From: Paraburkholderia sp. SOS3
GTDB taxonomy: Bacteria; Pseudomonadota; Gammaproteobacteria; Burkholderiales; Burkholderiaceae
NCBI RefSeq assembly: GCF_001922345.1
Contig: NZ_CP018812.1
Coordinates: forward strand, 2,852,001 to 2,916,000
Direction of reading: 5' to 3'
DNA: 64,000 nucleotides
In this document: in pieces, positions 54,132 through 62,209 of the stretch
How the letters are laid out: every line of letters starts with the position of its first letter
How positions within the stretch are numbered: the stretch's first letter is position 1
Position numbers and translations under genes: made by a program
The notes under the pieces: model-generated
Told to the model about the DNA's origin: nothing
What the model saw: the letters and a program-made list of their open reading frames with translations, nothing else
Databases searched by the model: none

Positions 54132-54884
54132 TCAGCGCCCCAGATAGACGCGAATCACTTCGGGATTGGCGCGCACGCTTGCCATCGATCCTTCGCCGAG
54201 CAGCTTGCCTTCGTGCAGCACGCTGACGAGATCGGCAATCTCGCCGACGAAGTCCATGTCGTGCTCGATGACGATCACTGCCCGCTCGGGCGCCTTGAGC
54301 CGTGCGATCAGCTCCGCCGTGCGCGAGGTTTCGTGATCGGTCATGCCGGCCACCGGTTCGTCGAGCAGGATCACGTGCGGGTCGGCGACGAGCAGCATGC
54401 CGATCTCGAGCCATTGCTTCTGCCCGTGCGACAGCGTGCCCGCCATGCGTTCGCCTTCGGCTGCGAGATTGATCGTGTCCAGCACTTCGTCGATGCGCGT
54501 GTGCTGCCGCTGCGTCAAACGCGAGCGCACCATATCGGCATAGCCGCGCCCGTTGCGGATCGCAAGCTCGAGGTTTTCCCGCACGCGCAGTGCTTCGAAT
54601 ACGCTGGGCTTCTGGAATTTGCGGCCGATGCCGAGACGCGCGATCGCGGTTTCGTCGAGCGCCGCGAGATTCGTCACCTTGTTGAGGAATACCTCGCCGG
54701 CCGCCGGCCGTGTTTTGCCGGTAATCACATCCATCAGCGTCGTTTTGCCGGCGCCGTTCGGCCCGATAATCGCGCGGATTTCTCCGTAGCGAAATTCCAT
54801 CGACAGGTTCGTGATCGCGGCAAAACCCGAGAACGTGACAGACAGGCCGCTGATGTAGATCGCCGTTTGCGGTGTCGGGCTCAT
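54132..54884 (-). CDS. urtD: Urea/amide ABC transporter ATPase, UrtD-like
   Basis: A 250-residue ATPase of the UrtD branch: LSVTFSGFAAITNLSMEFRY, Walker A GPNGAGKTT, LGIGRKFQKPSVFEALRVRE, signature LSHGQKQWLEIGMLLV and Walker B HVILLDEPVAGMT. GRKFQKP and SHGQKQWLEIGML are the forms usual in urea/short-amide systems. Its ATG overlaps the urtC stop in ATGA. Confidence 0.95.
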   Translation of the reverse strand: MSPTPQTAIYISGLSVTFSGFAAITNLSMEFRYGEIRAIIGPNGAGKTTLMDVITGKTRPAAGEVFLNKVTNLAALDETAIARLGIGRKFQKPSVFEALRVRENLELAIRNGRGYADMVRSRLTQRQHTRIDEVLDTINLAAEGERMAGTLSHGQKQWLEIGMLLVADPHVILLDEPVAGMTDHETSRTAELIARLKAPERAVIVIEHDMDFVGEIADLVSVLHEGKLLGEGSMASVRANPEVIRVYLGR

Positions 54885-56020
54885 CGGCGCGCATCCTTGT
54901 GCGGCTCGACCGCCGCCCTGAACGTGCCCCATACGCCGTGGCTGAAGCACACGACGATCAGCAACGTGACGCCGGCCAGAATGAACGGCCAGACGGCAGG
55001 CAATTCCGCGGTGAGCCAGAACTTGATGCCGTTCACGAGAATGGCGCCGAGGATCGCACCGACCAGCGTGCCGCGCCCGCCGATCGCCACCCACACCGCG
55101 ATTTCAACCGACAGTTGCGGCGATACGATGGTCGGATTGACGATGCCGACCTGCGGCACGTACAGCATGCCGGCCAGCGCGGCGAGCACGGCCGAGAGGC
55201 ACCAGGCCACGAGTTTCAGCGTATGCGTGCGATAGCCGAGAAAGCGCATGCGCGCTTCGTCGTCGCGCACCGCGATCAGGGCGCGGCCGAACGCGGAACG
55301 CGTCAGATAACGCACCGCGAGGTACGCCACCACCAGCAGCACGCACGACGCGACTGCCAGCCCTATCTGCGTGCCCGTGGCCGCGACCGGATGACCGGCG
55401 AGCTGCGTGAAGCCGGTCATGCCGTTGTTGCCGCCGAGCCCGACGTCGTTGATGAAGAGCAGCAGCATCAGCGCGTACGTCAACGCTTGCGTGATGATCG
55501 ACAGATACACGCCGTTGATCCGCGAGCGGAACGTGACGAAACCGAACACGCCGGCCACGACGGCGCTGACGACGATCGTGGCGAGAACGGCGACGTAAAG
55601 ACGCGCGAGCACCGTCCACAGCTTCGGGAAATCGTGCGCGCCCATGTATTGCATGAAGTCGGGCAATACGTGCGTCTGCTCATAGGCGCCGTTGAGCAGG
55701 TAAATCGCCATCAGATAGCCGCCGATGCCGAAGAAGATACCGTGGCCGAGGCTCAGGATGCCTGCGTAGCCCCACACCAGATCGAGCGCCAGCGCAAGCA
55801 GTGCAAAGCACATGATCTGCCCGATCAGGTTGATGCCGAACAACGAAAGATGCAGCACGCTCGACTCGGGCACGACGAAATAGGCGAACGGCAAATAGAG
55901 CGCGACGAGTATGAGCAACGGCGCGACGAACGCTTCGGTTGCCGGTCCCATCCATCGTGCGGCGAGACCTGACAAGGTGAAGCGCCGCGAGGCGGCATGC
56001 GGATCGGGGAATGTGTTCAT
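54881..56020 (-). CDS. urtC: Urea/amide ABC permease, UrtC-like
   Basis: A 379-residue permease with about ten helices, including LVWGYAGILSLGHGIFFGIG and WVAIGGRGTLVGAILGAILV, the LivM-type signatures; the extra N-terminal residues before the first helix match UrtC. It pairs with UrtB. Starts at ATG 56020, overlapping the urtB stop, and ends overlapping the urtD start. Confidence 0.95.
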   Translation of the reverse strand: MNTFPDPHAASRRFTLSGLAARWMGPATEAFVAPLLILVALYLPFAYFVVPESSVLHLSLFGINLIGQIMCFALLALALDLVWGYAGILSLGHGIFFGIGGYLMAIYLLNGAYEQTHVLPDFMQYMGAHDFPKLWTVLARLYVAVLATIVVSAVVAGVFGFVTFRSRINGVYLSIITQALTYALMLLLFINDVGLGGNNGMTGFTQLAGHPVAATGTQIGLAVASCVLLVVAYLAVRYLTRSAFGRALIAVRDDEARMRFLGYRTHTLKLVAWCLSAVLAALAGMLYVPQVGIVNPTIVSPQLSVEIAVWVAIGGRGTLVGAILGAILVNGIKFWLTAELPAVWPFILAGVTLLIVVCFSHGVWGTFRAAVEPHKDARR

Positions 56021-57690
56021 ACGCGGGTCTTCAGAACAAAGAGACCTTGCGGCCGCTTCTGGATGATCAGCACGATCAGCAGCAGCACCGCGACCTTCGC
56101 GGCGACCGCGCCATAGAACGGCTCGATGAACTGGTTGATCTCGCCGAGCGCGAGCGACGACACCGCAGTGCCGACCAGGCTTCCGGCGCCGCCGAGCACG
56201 ACCACCATGAACGAATCGACGACGAAGCCCGTGCCCATCGATGGATTGACGCTGGCGATCTGCGTGAGCACGACGCCGGCAAGTCCAGCGAGGCCTGCGC
56301 CGATGCCGAAGGCCATGCGGTCGACGCGTTCGGCGGGCACGCCGAGGCACTTCGCCATATCGCGCAACTGCGTGGTCGCGCGCATCAGCAGGCCGAGCTT
56401 CGTGAGCCGGATGACCGCGAACGTGGCGACAAAAATCAGCAGCGCGAGGCCGATTGCGAAGAGCCGGTTATAGGTGACGAAGAAGCCGGGCGCGGCCTGC
56501 ACGCCGCCGTTCAGAAAGGCCGGCGTGACGAATTCGAGGTTCTGCGAGCCGAACAGCACCTGCACGAGCTTGATCAGCGCGATGCTGACCGCCCAGGTCG
56601 CGAGCAGCGTTTCGAGCGGGCGGCGATACAGGAAACGGATCACGCAGAACTCGAGCAGCATGCCGCACACCGCGCACACGACGAACGCGACCGGAATCGC
56701 CACGAAGATATACGCGTCGAATAGCGCGGGAAGATGCGCCTGCATGAAGCGTTCGACGAGCCACGTCGCGTACGCACCGATCATGATGAACTCGCCGTGC
56801 GCCAGATTGATCACGCCCATCAGGCCGAACACGATCGACAGTCCGAGCGCGGTCAGCAGCAATACGCCGGCATAGCTGAGTCCGCTAAAGAGTATCGACA
56901 GCGCTTTACCGACCGATAGCCAGGTATCGATATCGTGCATCGCTGCTTGCACCGCGGCGCGCAGATCGGGATCGTTACGTACGGCATCCTGCGTGGCCAG
57001 GTTCGCGAGCGCGGTGCGGGCGGTCTCGCTCGGCACTTGCGCGACCGCTTTGATCGCAGCAAGGCGGTCGGCTTTGACGTCGCTGTTGAGGCCGCGCTTG
57101 GCGAGCGCGAGCGTCAGCACGGCGGCGATATCGGGATTGCGTTCCTGCTTGCTTGCGCGCGCAACGATGGCCGGATCGAGCAGGCTGAAGAACTTGTCGA
57201 CCTGGCGAGCCGCCGTCGCGCGTTTATCTTCGTCGTGCGAAAACAGGCTGATTTCCGCGGATGCGACGGCCAGCTTGCGCATCATGAGAATGCCGGGCAC
57301 GTATGGCAAATCGGCCGACGACCCCGAACCCGCGGCCGGCTGGCCGCTTGCCGCATCGAGCGCCGGACTGCCTGCTATCGTCGCGTGGCCGTTGTCGCCG
57401 CACACGAGCGCGCCGTTGCGCATCGCATCGACGATGCGCATGGCCCACGCCTGTTCGCCCGCATCGGCCGACACGCCGCGTTCGACGATTCGCGACAGTG
57501 CAGCGGCCTTGTCGCCGTCCTGCGCGCAGAACGCGGCGAGCGCGGCCGCACGCGCAGCCGGTGCCGCTGCCGCTGCCGTCACCGAGGCGTCCGGCGACGA
57601 CGCAGCGTTCGCGGTAACCGCGATGACGCTCGCTGCAAGCGCCATCGTGGCGACCGCGATGGCGAGGAAGATTTGCCTGATGTTGATCAC
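56017..57690 (-). CDS. urtB: Urea/amide ABC permease, UrtB-like, with periplasmic N-terminal domain
   Basis: A 557-residue permease. After a signal-like segment, a periplasmic domain of about 230 residues precedes a LivH-type permease core (GLMGVINLAHGEFIMIGAYA, VDSFMVVVLGGAGSLVGT). The large added domain is the mark of UrtB as against ordinary LivH. The start is uncertain: GTG 57690 gives a good signal peptide (VINIRQIFLAIAVATMAL); ATG 57726 is possible. The gene is 79 bp after urtA, the largest gap in the urt part of the operon. Confidence 0.92.
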   Translation of the reverse strand: MINIRQIFLAIAVATMALAASVIAVTANAASSPDASVTAAAAAPAARAAALAAFCAQDGDKAAALSRIVERGVSADAGEQAWAMRIVDAMRNGALVCGDNGHATIAGSPALDAASGQPAAGSGSSADLPYVPGILMMRKLAVASAEISLFSHDEDKRATAARQVDKFFSLLDPAIVARASKQERNPDIAAVLTLALAKRGLNSDVKADRLAAIKAVAQVPSETARTALANLATQDAVRNDPDLRAAVQAAMHDIDTWLSVGKALSILFSGLSYAGVLLLTALGLSIVFGLMGVINLAHGEFIMIGAYATWLVERFMQAHLPALFDAYIFVAIPVAFVVCAVCGMLLEFCVIRFLYRRPLETLLATWAVSIALIKLVQVLFGSQNLEFVTPAFLNGGVQAAPGFFVTYNRLFAIGLALLIFVATFAVIRLTKLGLLMRATTQLRDMAKCLGVPAERVDRMAFGIGAGLAGLAGVVLTQIASVNPSMGTGFVVDSFMVVVLGGAGSLVGTAVSSLALGEINQFIEPFYGAVAAKVAVLLLIVLIIQKRPQGLFVLKTRV

Positions 57691-57769
57691 ACGAGTTTTC
57701 CGGTCGATGCTGCCGCGCCGGTCCATGCAATTGCCATGCGCGGACCGGCGCGAACTTGCCACTGCGGCG

Positions 57770-59017
57770 TCAAGCCTTGCCGATATACGGGCTGAACGGC
57801 ACCGGCTTCACGATGTCCTTCGACTTCCACAAGATGTCGAAGCCCTGATTCGCGTTGATCGAACCGATCATGTCGCCGCGCCACAGGTATTGCGTGGTTT
57901 CGTCCATCTTCGCCGTGTAGCCGGCCGGATCCGCGACCGTTTCGCCCGCCAGCGCCTTGCGCACCGCATCCGGGCTCGTCGAGTGCGCTTTCGTCGCGGC
58001 CTTCGCCCACAGGTTGAGGCCCAGATAGGTCGACACCATCGGATCGATCACCATGTCCGGCCGGTGCTTCAGGTTGTGCGCGGTCACATAGTTCTTCCAG
58101 TCGCTCTTGAACTGGCGGTTCAGGGGCGTGTCGACGTTCTGGAAGTAACACCAGCAGCTCAGGTGGCCGACCAGCGGCTTCGTGTCGAGACCTTCGAGGT
58201 CGCTGTCGACGACGTCGAGACCGAGGATCGGAATATCGGTCGCGCGAATGCCCTGGTTGATCGCTTCCTTGAACATCGCCGGAATCGAATCGCCGACCAC
58301 CGTCATCACGACGATTGCCTGGCCACCGGGTTGCGCGGCGAAGTCCTTGATCTCGCGCACGATAGTCTGGAAATTCGACTGACCAAACGGCACGTAATGT
58401 TCGCGCCACGCAGATTCCTGAATGCCTTTCGTCTTCAGATAGCCCTTGAGCATCTTGTTGATCGTGCGCGGCCAGACGTAGTCGCTGCCGATCATATAGA
58501 AGCGCTTCGCGCCGCCGCCCTGCTCGCTCATCAGATAGTCCACCGCGGGCAGCACCGAACTGCTCGGCGGCGAATTCAGATAGACGACGTTCTTCGACTG
58601 CTCTTCGCCTTCGAAGTGAAGCGGATAGAACAGCAGGCTGTCCTGCGCTTCGACGACCGGCAGCACGGACTTGCGCGATACCGACGTCCAGCAGCCGAAC
58701 AGCGCCGAGCATTTGTCGCGCTGGATCAGCTGCTTCGATAGTTGCGCATACATCGGCCAGTCCGAGCCCGGATCGACGACCACGCCTTGCAATTTGCGGC
58801 CCATTACGCCGCCCTTTGCGTTGATCTGATCGATGGTCATCAGCGCCGTGTCCTTCAGCAGCGACTCGTTGTTCGCCATCGTTCCCGACTGCGAAAACAG
58901 CAGTCCGAGCTTGATCGGCTCGCCGCCGCCCGCGGCAAACGCGGCTTTGGGCAACGTGACGCCAGCAGCGGTCACCAACCCCGAACCGACTGCCGACAGG
59001 AAGGTACGTCTTTTCAT
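57770..59017 (-). CDS. urtA: Urea/short-chain-amide binding protein, UrtA/FmdD-like
   Basis: A 415-residue periplasmic solute-binding protein. The leader MKRRTFLSAVGSGLVTAAGV carries a twin-arginine motif (RRTFL), so Tat export is likely; the mature protein begins near AAGGGEPIKLGLLFSQSGTM. VGSDYVWPRTINKMLKGYLK-type blocks (IGSDYVWPRTINKMLKGYL) and GCWTSVSRKSVLPVVEAQDS mark the UrtA/FmdD/AmiC class, which bind urea or short amides. First gene of the amide operon; translation starts after GGAGTG. An attenuator lies 34 bp upstream. Confidence 0.94.
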   Translation of the reverse strand: MKRRTFLSAVGSGLVTAAGVTLPKAAFAAGGGEPIKLGLLFSQSGTMANNESLLKDTALMTIDQINAKGGVMGRKLQGVVVDPGSDWPMYAQLSKQLIQRDKCSALFGCWTSVSRKSVLPVVEAQDSLLFYPLHFEGEEQSKNVVYLNSPPSSSVLPAVDYLMSEQGGGAKRFYMIGSDYVWPRTINKMLKGYLKTKGIQESAWREHYVPFGQSNFQTIVREIKDFAAQPGGQAIVVMTVVGDSIPAMFKEAINQGIRATDIPILGLDVVDSDLEGLDTKPLVGHLSCWCYFQNVDTPLNRQFKSDWKNYVTAHNLKHRPDMVIDPMVSTYLGLNLWAKAATKAHSTSPDAVRKALAGETVADPAGYTAKMDETTQYLWRGDMIGSINANQGFDILWKSKDIVKPVPFSPYIGKA

Positions 59018-59050
59018 GTGCATCACTCCGACGTGTATGAGAAAACCGCA

Positions 59051-59094
59051 AACGCAAAAAGCCCGAAACCGGACGAACCGGTTTCGGGCTTTTT
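59051..59094 (-). terminator. Leader attenuator upstream of urtA
   Basis: A 17-bp perfect stem (59056-59072 with 59078-59094; core GCCCGAAACCGG) with a 5-nt loop, followed on the minus strand by TTTTTGCGTTTGC. It lies between the likely promoter side and the urtA ATG (59017), so unless prevented it should stop transcription before the operon. This is where an AmiR-type antiterminator would act. It could also end plus-strand transcription, but none is expected there. Confidence 0.85.
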
Positions 59095-59108
59095 TGGCCG
59101 GTGCCGCA

Positions 59109-59126
59109 CAAGACGCCTTTGTCTCG
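59109..59126 (-). promoter_or_regulatory. Candidate ANTAR-protein RNA hairpin
   Basis: On the minus strand RNA: CGAGAC-AAAGGC-GUCUUG, a 6-bp stem (one G-U pair) closing a hexaloop with A at position 1 and G at position 4, the consensus reported for loops bound by ANTAR proteins such as AmiR, NasR and EutV. It lies 14 nt before the attenuator stem. A partner loop may be CGAA-ACCGG-UUCG (59074-59086) inside the attenuator 5' arm, which is 5 nt rather than 6. An alternative fold pairs CTTTG with CAAAG across the same stretch. Confidence 0.55.
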
Positions 59127-59393
59127 AGCGACGCAAAGAGGTGAGCTGATCCGCTGCGCGCGCTGGGTCAGCGAAAGCTAAAAAGCAATCGGTATGCCAA
59201 CGATAGCCACGGACCCGCAGCGTCGCTCGATAAACGTTGAAGCGACGCACTCCGCATATTGTTCACTTGCGCCGCGCGATGCGCAGCGGGCATTATCGAC
59301 GGGCGCCGCGCACTCGCACGCACGCGCAGGCCGCACGCAGACTGTGCATGCCTGCACCAGCGACGCGCAGCACGCACAAGCAACGTCCTTTGA

Positions 59394-60590
59394 ATGACAC
59401 CCATGACAAGCAACGTGCCGGGCTCTACGTCGGCCCCCATCCGGATCGGTGTGCTGTACTCGCGCTCGGGCGTCACGTCCGCGGCCGAGATTACGCAGTT
59501 GCAAGCAACGATGCTCGCGGCCGAGGAGATCAACCAGGCGGGCGGCGTATCGGGCCGGCCGATCGAACTCGTCTGTCTCGACCCGCAATGCGCGCCGCGC
59601 CGTTACGCGGACCTCGCCGAGCAGCTGATTCTCGAACATCGTGTGAAGATCATCGTCGGCTGCTATATGTCGAGCACGCGCAAGGCCGTCATCCCGATCG
59701 TCGAGCGGCACAACGCGCTGCTTTTCTATGCAACGCCGTACGAAGGCTTCGAATACAGCCGCAATGTGATTTATACGGGCGCCGCGCCGAATCAGAACAC
59801 ACTGCCGCTAGCCGGCTTCATGCTTACGCAGTTCGGCTCGCGCGTCAGCATGATCGGTTCGGACTACGTTTGCCCCTATGAATCGAATCGCGTGATGAGC
59901 GATCTGATTCTCGAGCGCGGCGGCGAGAAAGTCGAGGAGACCTACCTCGCGCTCGATGCGCCGTGGCAAAGCTACCTCGACGCGGCGCAGCGCATCAAGC
60001 AGCGCGCACCCGATTTCATCTTTTCGACCGTGGTCGGCGAAGGCATTCCGCTTCTGTATCGCGCATTCGCGCATGTCGGACTCGATCCTTACCGGATGCC
60101 GATTGCGAGCCATATGACGAGCGAAGCCGAGATCGCCGTGATGGGCAGCGACCTGGCCGAAGGCCACATCACGTCGGCGACCTATTTTCAAAGCATCGGA
60201 ACGCCGGCGAACGTCGCCGCGGTGCAGCGCTATCAGGCGCGCTTCGGCAGCGAGCAGCCGACCAACATGTGCTGGGAAGCAGCCTATTTCCAGATGCATC
60301 TGCTCGCCGATGCAATCCGCCGGGTCGGTTCGGACGATCCCACCTTGCTGCTTCGCGTGCTGCCCGGCCTTGAATACGATGCGCCGCAAGGACGCGTACG
60401 CATCGACGAGCACAACAACCATACGTACCTGCATCCGCTGATCGGCCGCGTCAATGCACGCGGTCAGTTCGACATCATCGGACGCGCACCGGGCCGCGTG
60501 AAAGCGGACCCGTATGTCGTGTCGCATACGACACCCGCGTGGACCGCTGCCGCGCAACCCGAGCTCACGCGCTCAGGAGCCGCCCGATGA
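59394..60590 (+). CDS. AmiC-like amide-sensing regulatory protein
   Basis: A 398-residue cytosolic protein with the type I periplasmic-binding fold but no signal peptide: IRIGVLYSRSGVTSAAEITQ, then GCYMSSTRKAVIPIVERHNA, LLFYATPYEGFEYSRNVIYT, MIGSDYVCPYESNRVMSDLI and THITSATYFQSI-like GHITSATYFQSIGTPANV. It resembles AmiC of Pseudomonas, which binds a short amide and thereby releases the antiterminator AmiR, and is related to the transporter's own binding protein UrtA. Its stop overlaps the AmiR-like ATG. Divergent from urtA. The N-terminus lacks a leader, which separates it from the transport proteins. Confidence 0.9.
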   Translation: MTPMTSNVPGSTSAPIRIGVLYSRSGVTSAAEITQLQATMLAAEEINQAGGVSGRPIELVCLDPQCAPRRYADLAEQLILEHRVKIIVGCYMSSTRKAVIPIVERHNALLFYATPYEGFEYSRNVIYTGAAPNQNTLPLAGFMLTQFGSRVSMIGSDYVCPYESNRVMSDLILERGGEKVEETYLALDAPWQSYLDAAQRIKQRAPDFIFSTVVGEGIPLLYRAFAHVGLDPYRMPIASHMTSEAEIAVMGSDLAEGHITSATYFQSIGTPANVAAVQRYQARFGSEQPTNMCWEAAYFQMHLLADAIRRVGSDDPTLLLRVLPGLEYDAPQGRVRIDEHNNHTYLHPLIGRVNARGQFDIIGRAPGRVKADPYVVSHTTPAWTAAAQPELTRSGAAR

Positions 60591-61189
60591 AACCGGTGAC
60601 TGGCACTCCCGCGATACTTCGCGATCTGCGCTCGCTGAAAGTCGCGGTCATTCATCCGCACGATCAGGATGGCGAAGAACTGCTCGCGCAATTGCAGCGC
60701 ATCGGCTGCGATGTCGAAGTGTTCTGGCCGCGCCTCGACAGCTTGCCGCCGGGTACCGGTCTCGTCGTGATGGCGGTGCGCCCCGAAACGCTTGCGACTT
60801 CGTTCCCATGGCTCGGCGAGAGCTCGACGCCGCCCGTGATACCCGTCGTCACATACGAGAACCCGATCACGATCGAAGCCGTGCTGCGGTTGAATGCGTT
60901 TGCAACGATTCCATCGCCGGTGCGCTCATTCGGGCTGCTTACCGCGATTGCCGTCGCACTGACTCAATTCAAGGCGTCCAGAATGCGCGAGCGCTACATC
61001 GAGCGGCTCGAACAGAAACAGGCGAATCTGCGTGTGATCCAGCAAGCCAAGCGCATCGTGATGGATGCGCGCAAAGTGTCGGAAGACGAGGCGTATCAAC
61101 TGCTGCGCTCGCAGGCAATGCTTAAGCGCGAGCAGATCGAGACGATCGCGAGCGCGATCGTCAAGGCGCATGAAACGCTGAGTTTTTGA
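60587..61189 (+). CDS. AmiR-like ANTAR antitermination regulator
   Basis: A 200-residue protein. The N-terminal part is a pseudo-receiver (LKVAVIHPHDQDGEELLAQL; the phospho-acceptor Asp is replaced, VVMAVRPETL), followed by a coiled coil (RERYIERLEQKQANLRVIQQ) and a C-terminal ANTAR three-helix domain (AKRIVMDARKVSEDEAYQLL, RSQAMLKREQIETIASAIV). Lack of the Asp matches AmiR, which is controlled by binding AmiC rather than phosphorylation. It should bind the urtA leader RNA and prevent termination. ATGA overlap with the amiC-like gene ensures equal synthesis. Confidence 0.92.
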   Translation: MKPVTGTPAILRDLRSLKVAVIHPHDQDGEELLAQLQRIGCDVEVFWPRLDSLPPGTGLVVMAVRPETLATSFPWLGESSTPPVIPVVTYENPITIEAVLRLNAFATIPSPVRSFGLLTAIAVALTQFKASRMRERYIERLEQKQANLRVIQQAKRIVMDARKVSEDEAYQLLRSQAMLKREQIETIASAIVKAHETLSF

Positions 61190-61225
61190 GGCGCGGTGCT
61201 GGGCGCCGTTTGCCGTCGTCGCGAG

Positions 61226-62014
61226 CTATGACCCGAACGTCAGGCTCGGCCACACCATCTCGAGTTCGACCGCAATCGACTTCGCGAGGCCATCGAGATC
61301 GGGAAACAGCGACGCGTTCGTGATGTTCATCCGGTATAGCCAGCGCATCGCATCGCTGCGCAGGCCAGGCGGCAGGATGATCTTGCGCAGCAGTTCGGCG
61401 TCGCTTTCGTAGTCGTCGAGAATCGCATGCAGCGGCCGGTCGATTACGCCAGGCACGACGAACGTGCCCGATTGCGCAATCAGGCGGCCGTCCATTTCGG
61501 AGGGCTCGCCGAACCAGATCACTTCGTTTTCGTTGCTAAGGAAATACCGCTCCAGATTGCCTTTCACGCGCGGATCGAGTTCGTCGCGCGTCAATGACGG
61601 CGCTGCCTTCGGGCGTGCGCTATTACGCCATAGCGCCGGCGTGTTCAACGCAAAGATCGCGGCATCGGTCGTCGTCCGCTCGAGTGCGAAAAATGCGGCA
61701 ACGAACGGCGACTTCGTGAAATCGAGCAGCCGCGTCGGCGCGCCATGATGTTGCATCAGGCTCAGGCAACGTAGATCGTCGTTGAGCAGTTCGGGGTTCG
61801 ACAGGTAATTGTGAGCCTTGCGCCGGAAAATGCGAATCGCGCGCGCTTCGCGCGCCTGCCATTCCGAGCGGTCCGCGACGTAAGCAAGAAGATAGCGCGA
61901 CAACGAACTTTGCAGATGCCAGCGTGCGTCCGGTTGTCCGCGAAAAGCCCAGCCGTCGAGATCCAAACACAGGTCGACGAACGCGCCCCAGCTCGAGATG
62001 ACCATCGTTTCCAT
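61226..62014 (-). CDS. FRG-domain protein
   Basis: A 262-residue protein whose N-terminus has the FRG motif (GWAFRGQPDARWHLQSSLSR, Phe24-Arg25-Gly26), with the later LMQHHGAPTRLLDFTKSPFV and AAFFAL blocks of the family. FRG proteins are often near phage-defence or toxin genes but their activity is not known. It is alone here, convergent with the antiterminator gene, with no recognisable defence partner in the window. ATG 62014 or the third codon ATG are both possible. Confidence 0.85.
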   Translation of the reverse strand: METMVISSWGAFVDLCLDLDGWAFRGQPDARWHLQSSLSRYLLAYVADRSEWQAREARAIRIFRRKAHNYLSNPELLNDDLRCLSLMQHHGAPTRLLDFTKSPFVAAFFALERTTTDAAIFALNTPALWRNSARPKAAPSLTRDELDPRVKGNLERYFLSNENEVIWFGEPSEMDGRLIAQSGTFVVPGVIDRPLHAILDDYESDAELLRKIILPPGLRSDAMRWLYRMNITNASLFPDLDGLAKSIAVELEMVWPSLTFGS

Positions 62015-62209
62015 CGCGCCGCTTGCCTCCGCGTAAAGCTTTCAACGGTCACAGACTATTCGCTTTAGCCTGATTCGGCGCGAGTATAGAAGGCAATTGT
62101 TTCGGTCGTGCGTAAATTTTCAATCGTGTGGCCGGTCAAACGCGGCCGAGCGCGGCTTGCGGCAAAGCGAGTTGTCGCCGCAAGCGCCGGCTGCCGTGCT
62201 CAACAAGCC

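Larger units (their letters stand above)
59018..59393. promoter_or_regulatory. Divergent control region of the amide operon and amiC-like gene
   Basis: 376 bp shared by urtA (minus) and the AmiC-like gene (plus). Read as the urtA leader, it holds in order: a 7-bp dyad hairpin (CGTCGCT/AGCGACG, 59221-59247), a small hairpin CGCTG/CAGCG (59161-59173), the hexaloop hairpin (59109-59126) and the terminator (59051-59094). For the plus gene, TTGCGC (59267) and CATTAT (59291), 18 bp apart, are a weak promoter guess. No confident minus-strand promoter can be named. Confidence 0.7.

Noticed and set aside
59344..59359. Sigma-54-like promoter (minus strand TGGTGC...TGCAC) for the urtA operon
   Set aside because: The GG and GC elements are 9 bp apart rather than the required 10, and the -24 element deviates; not a credible site.
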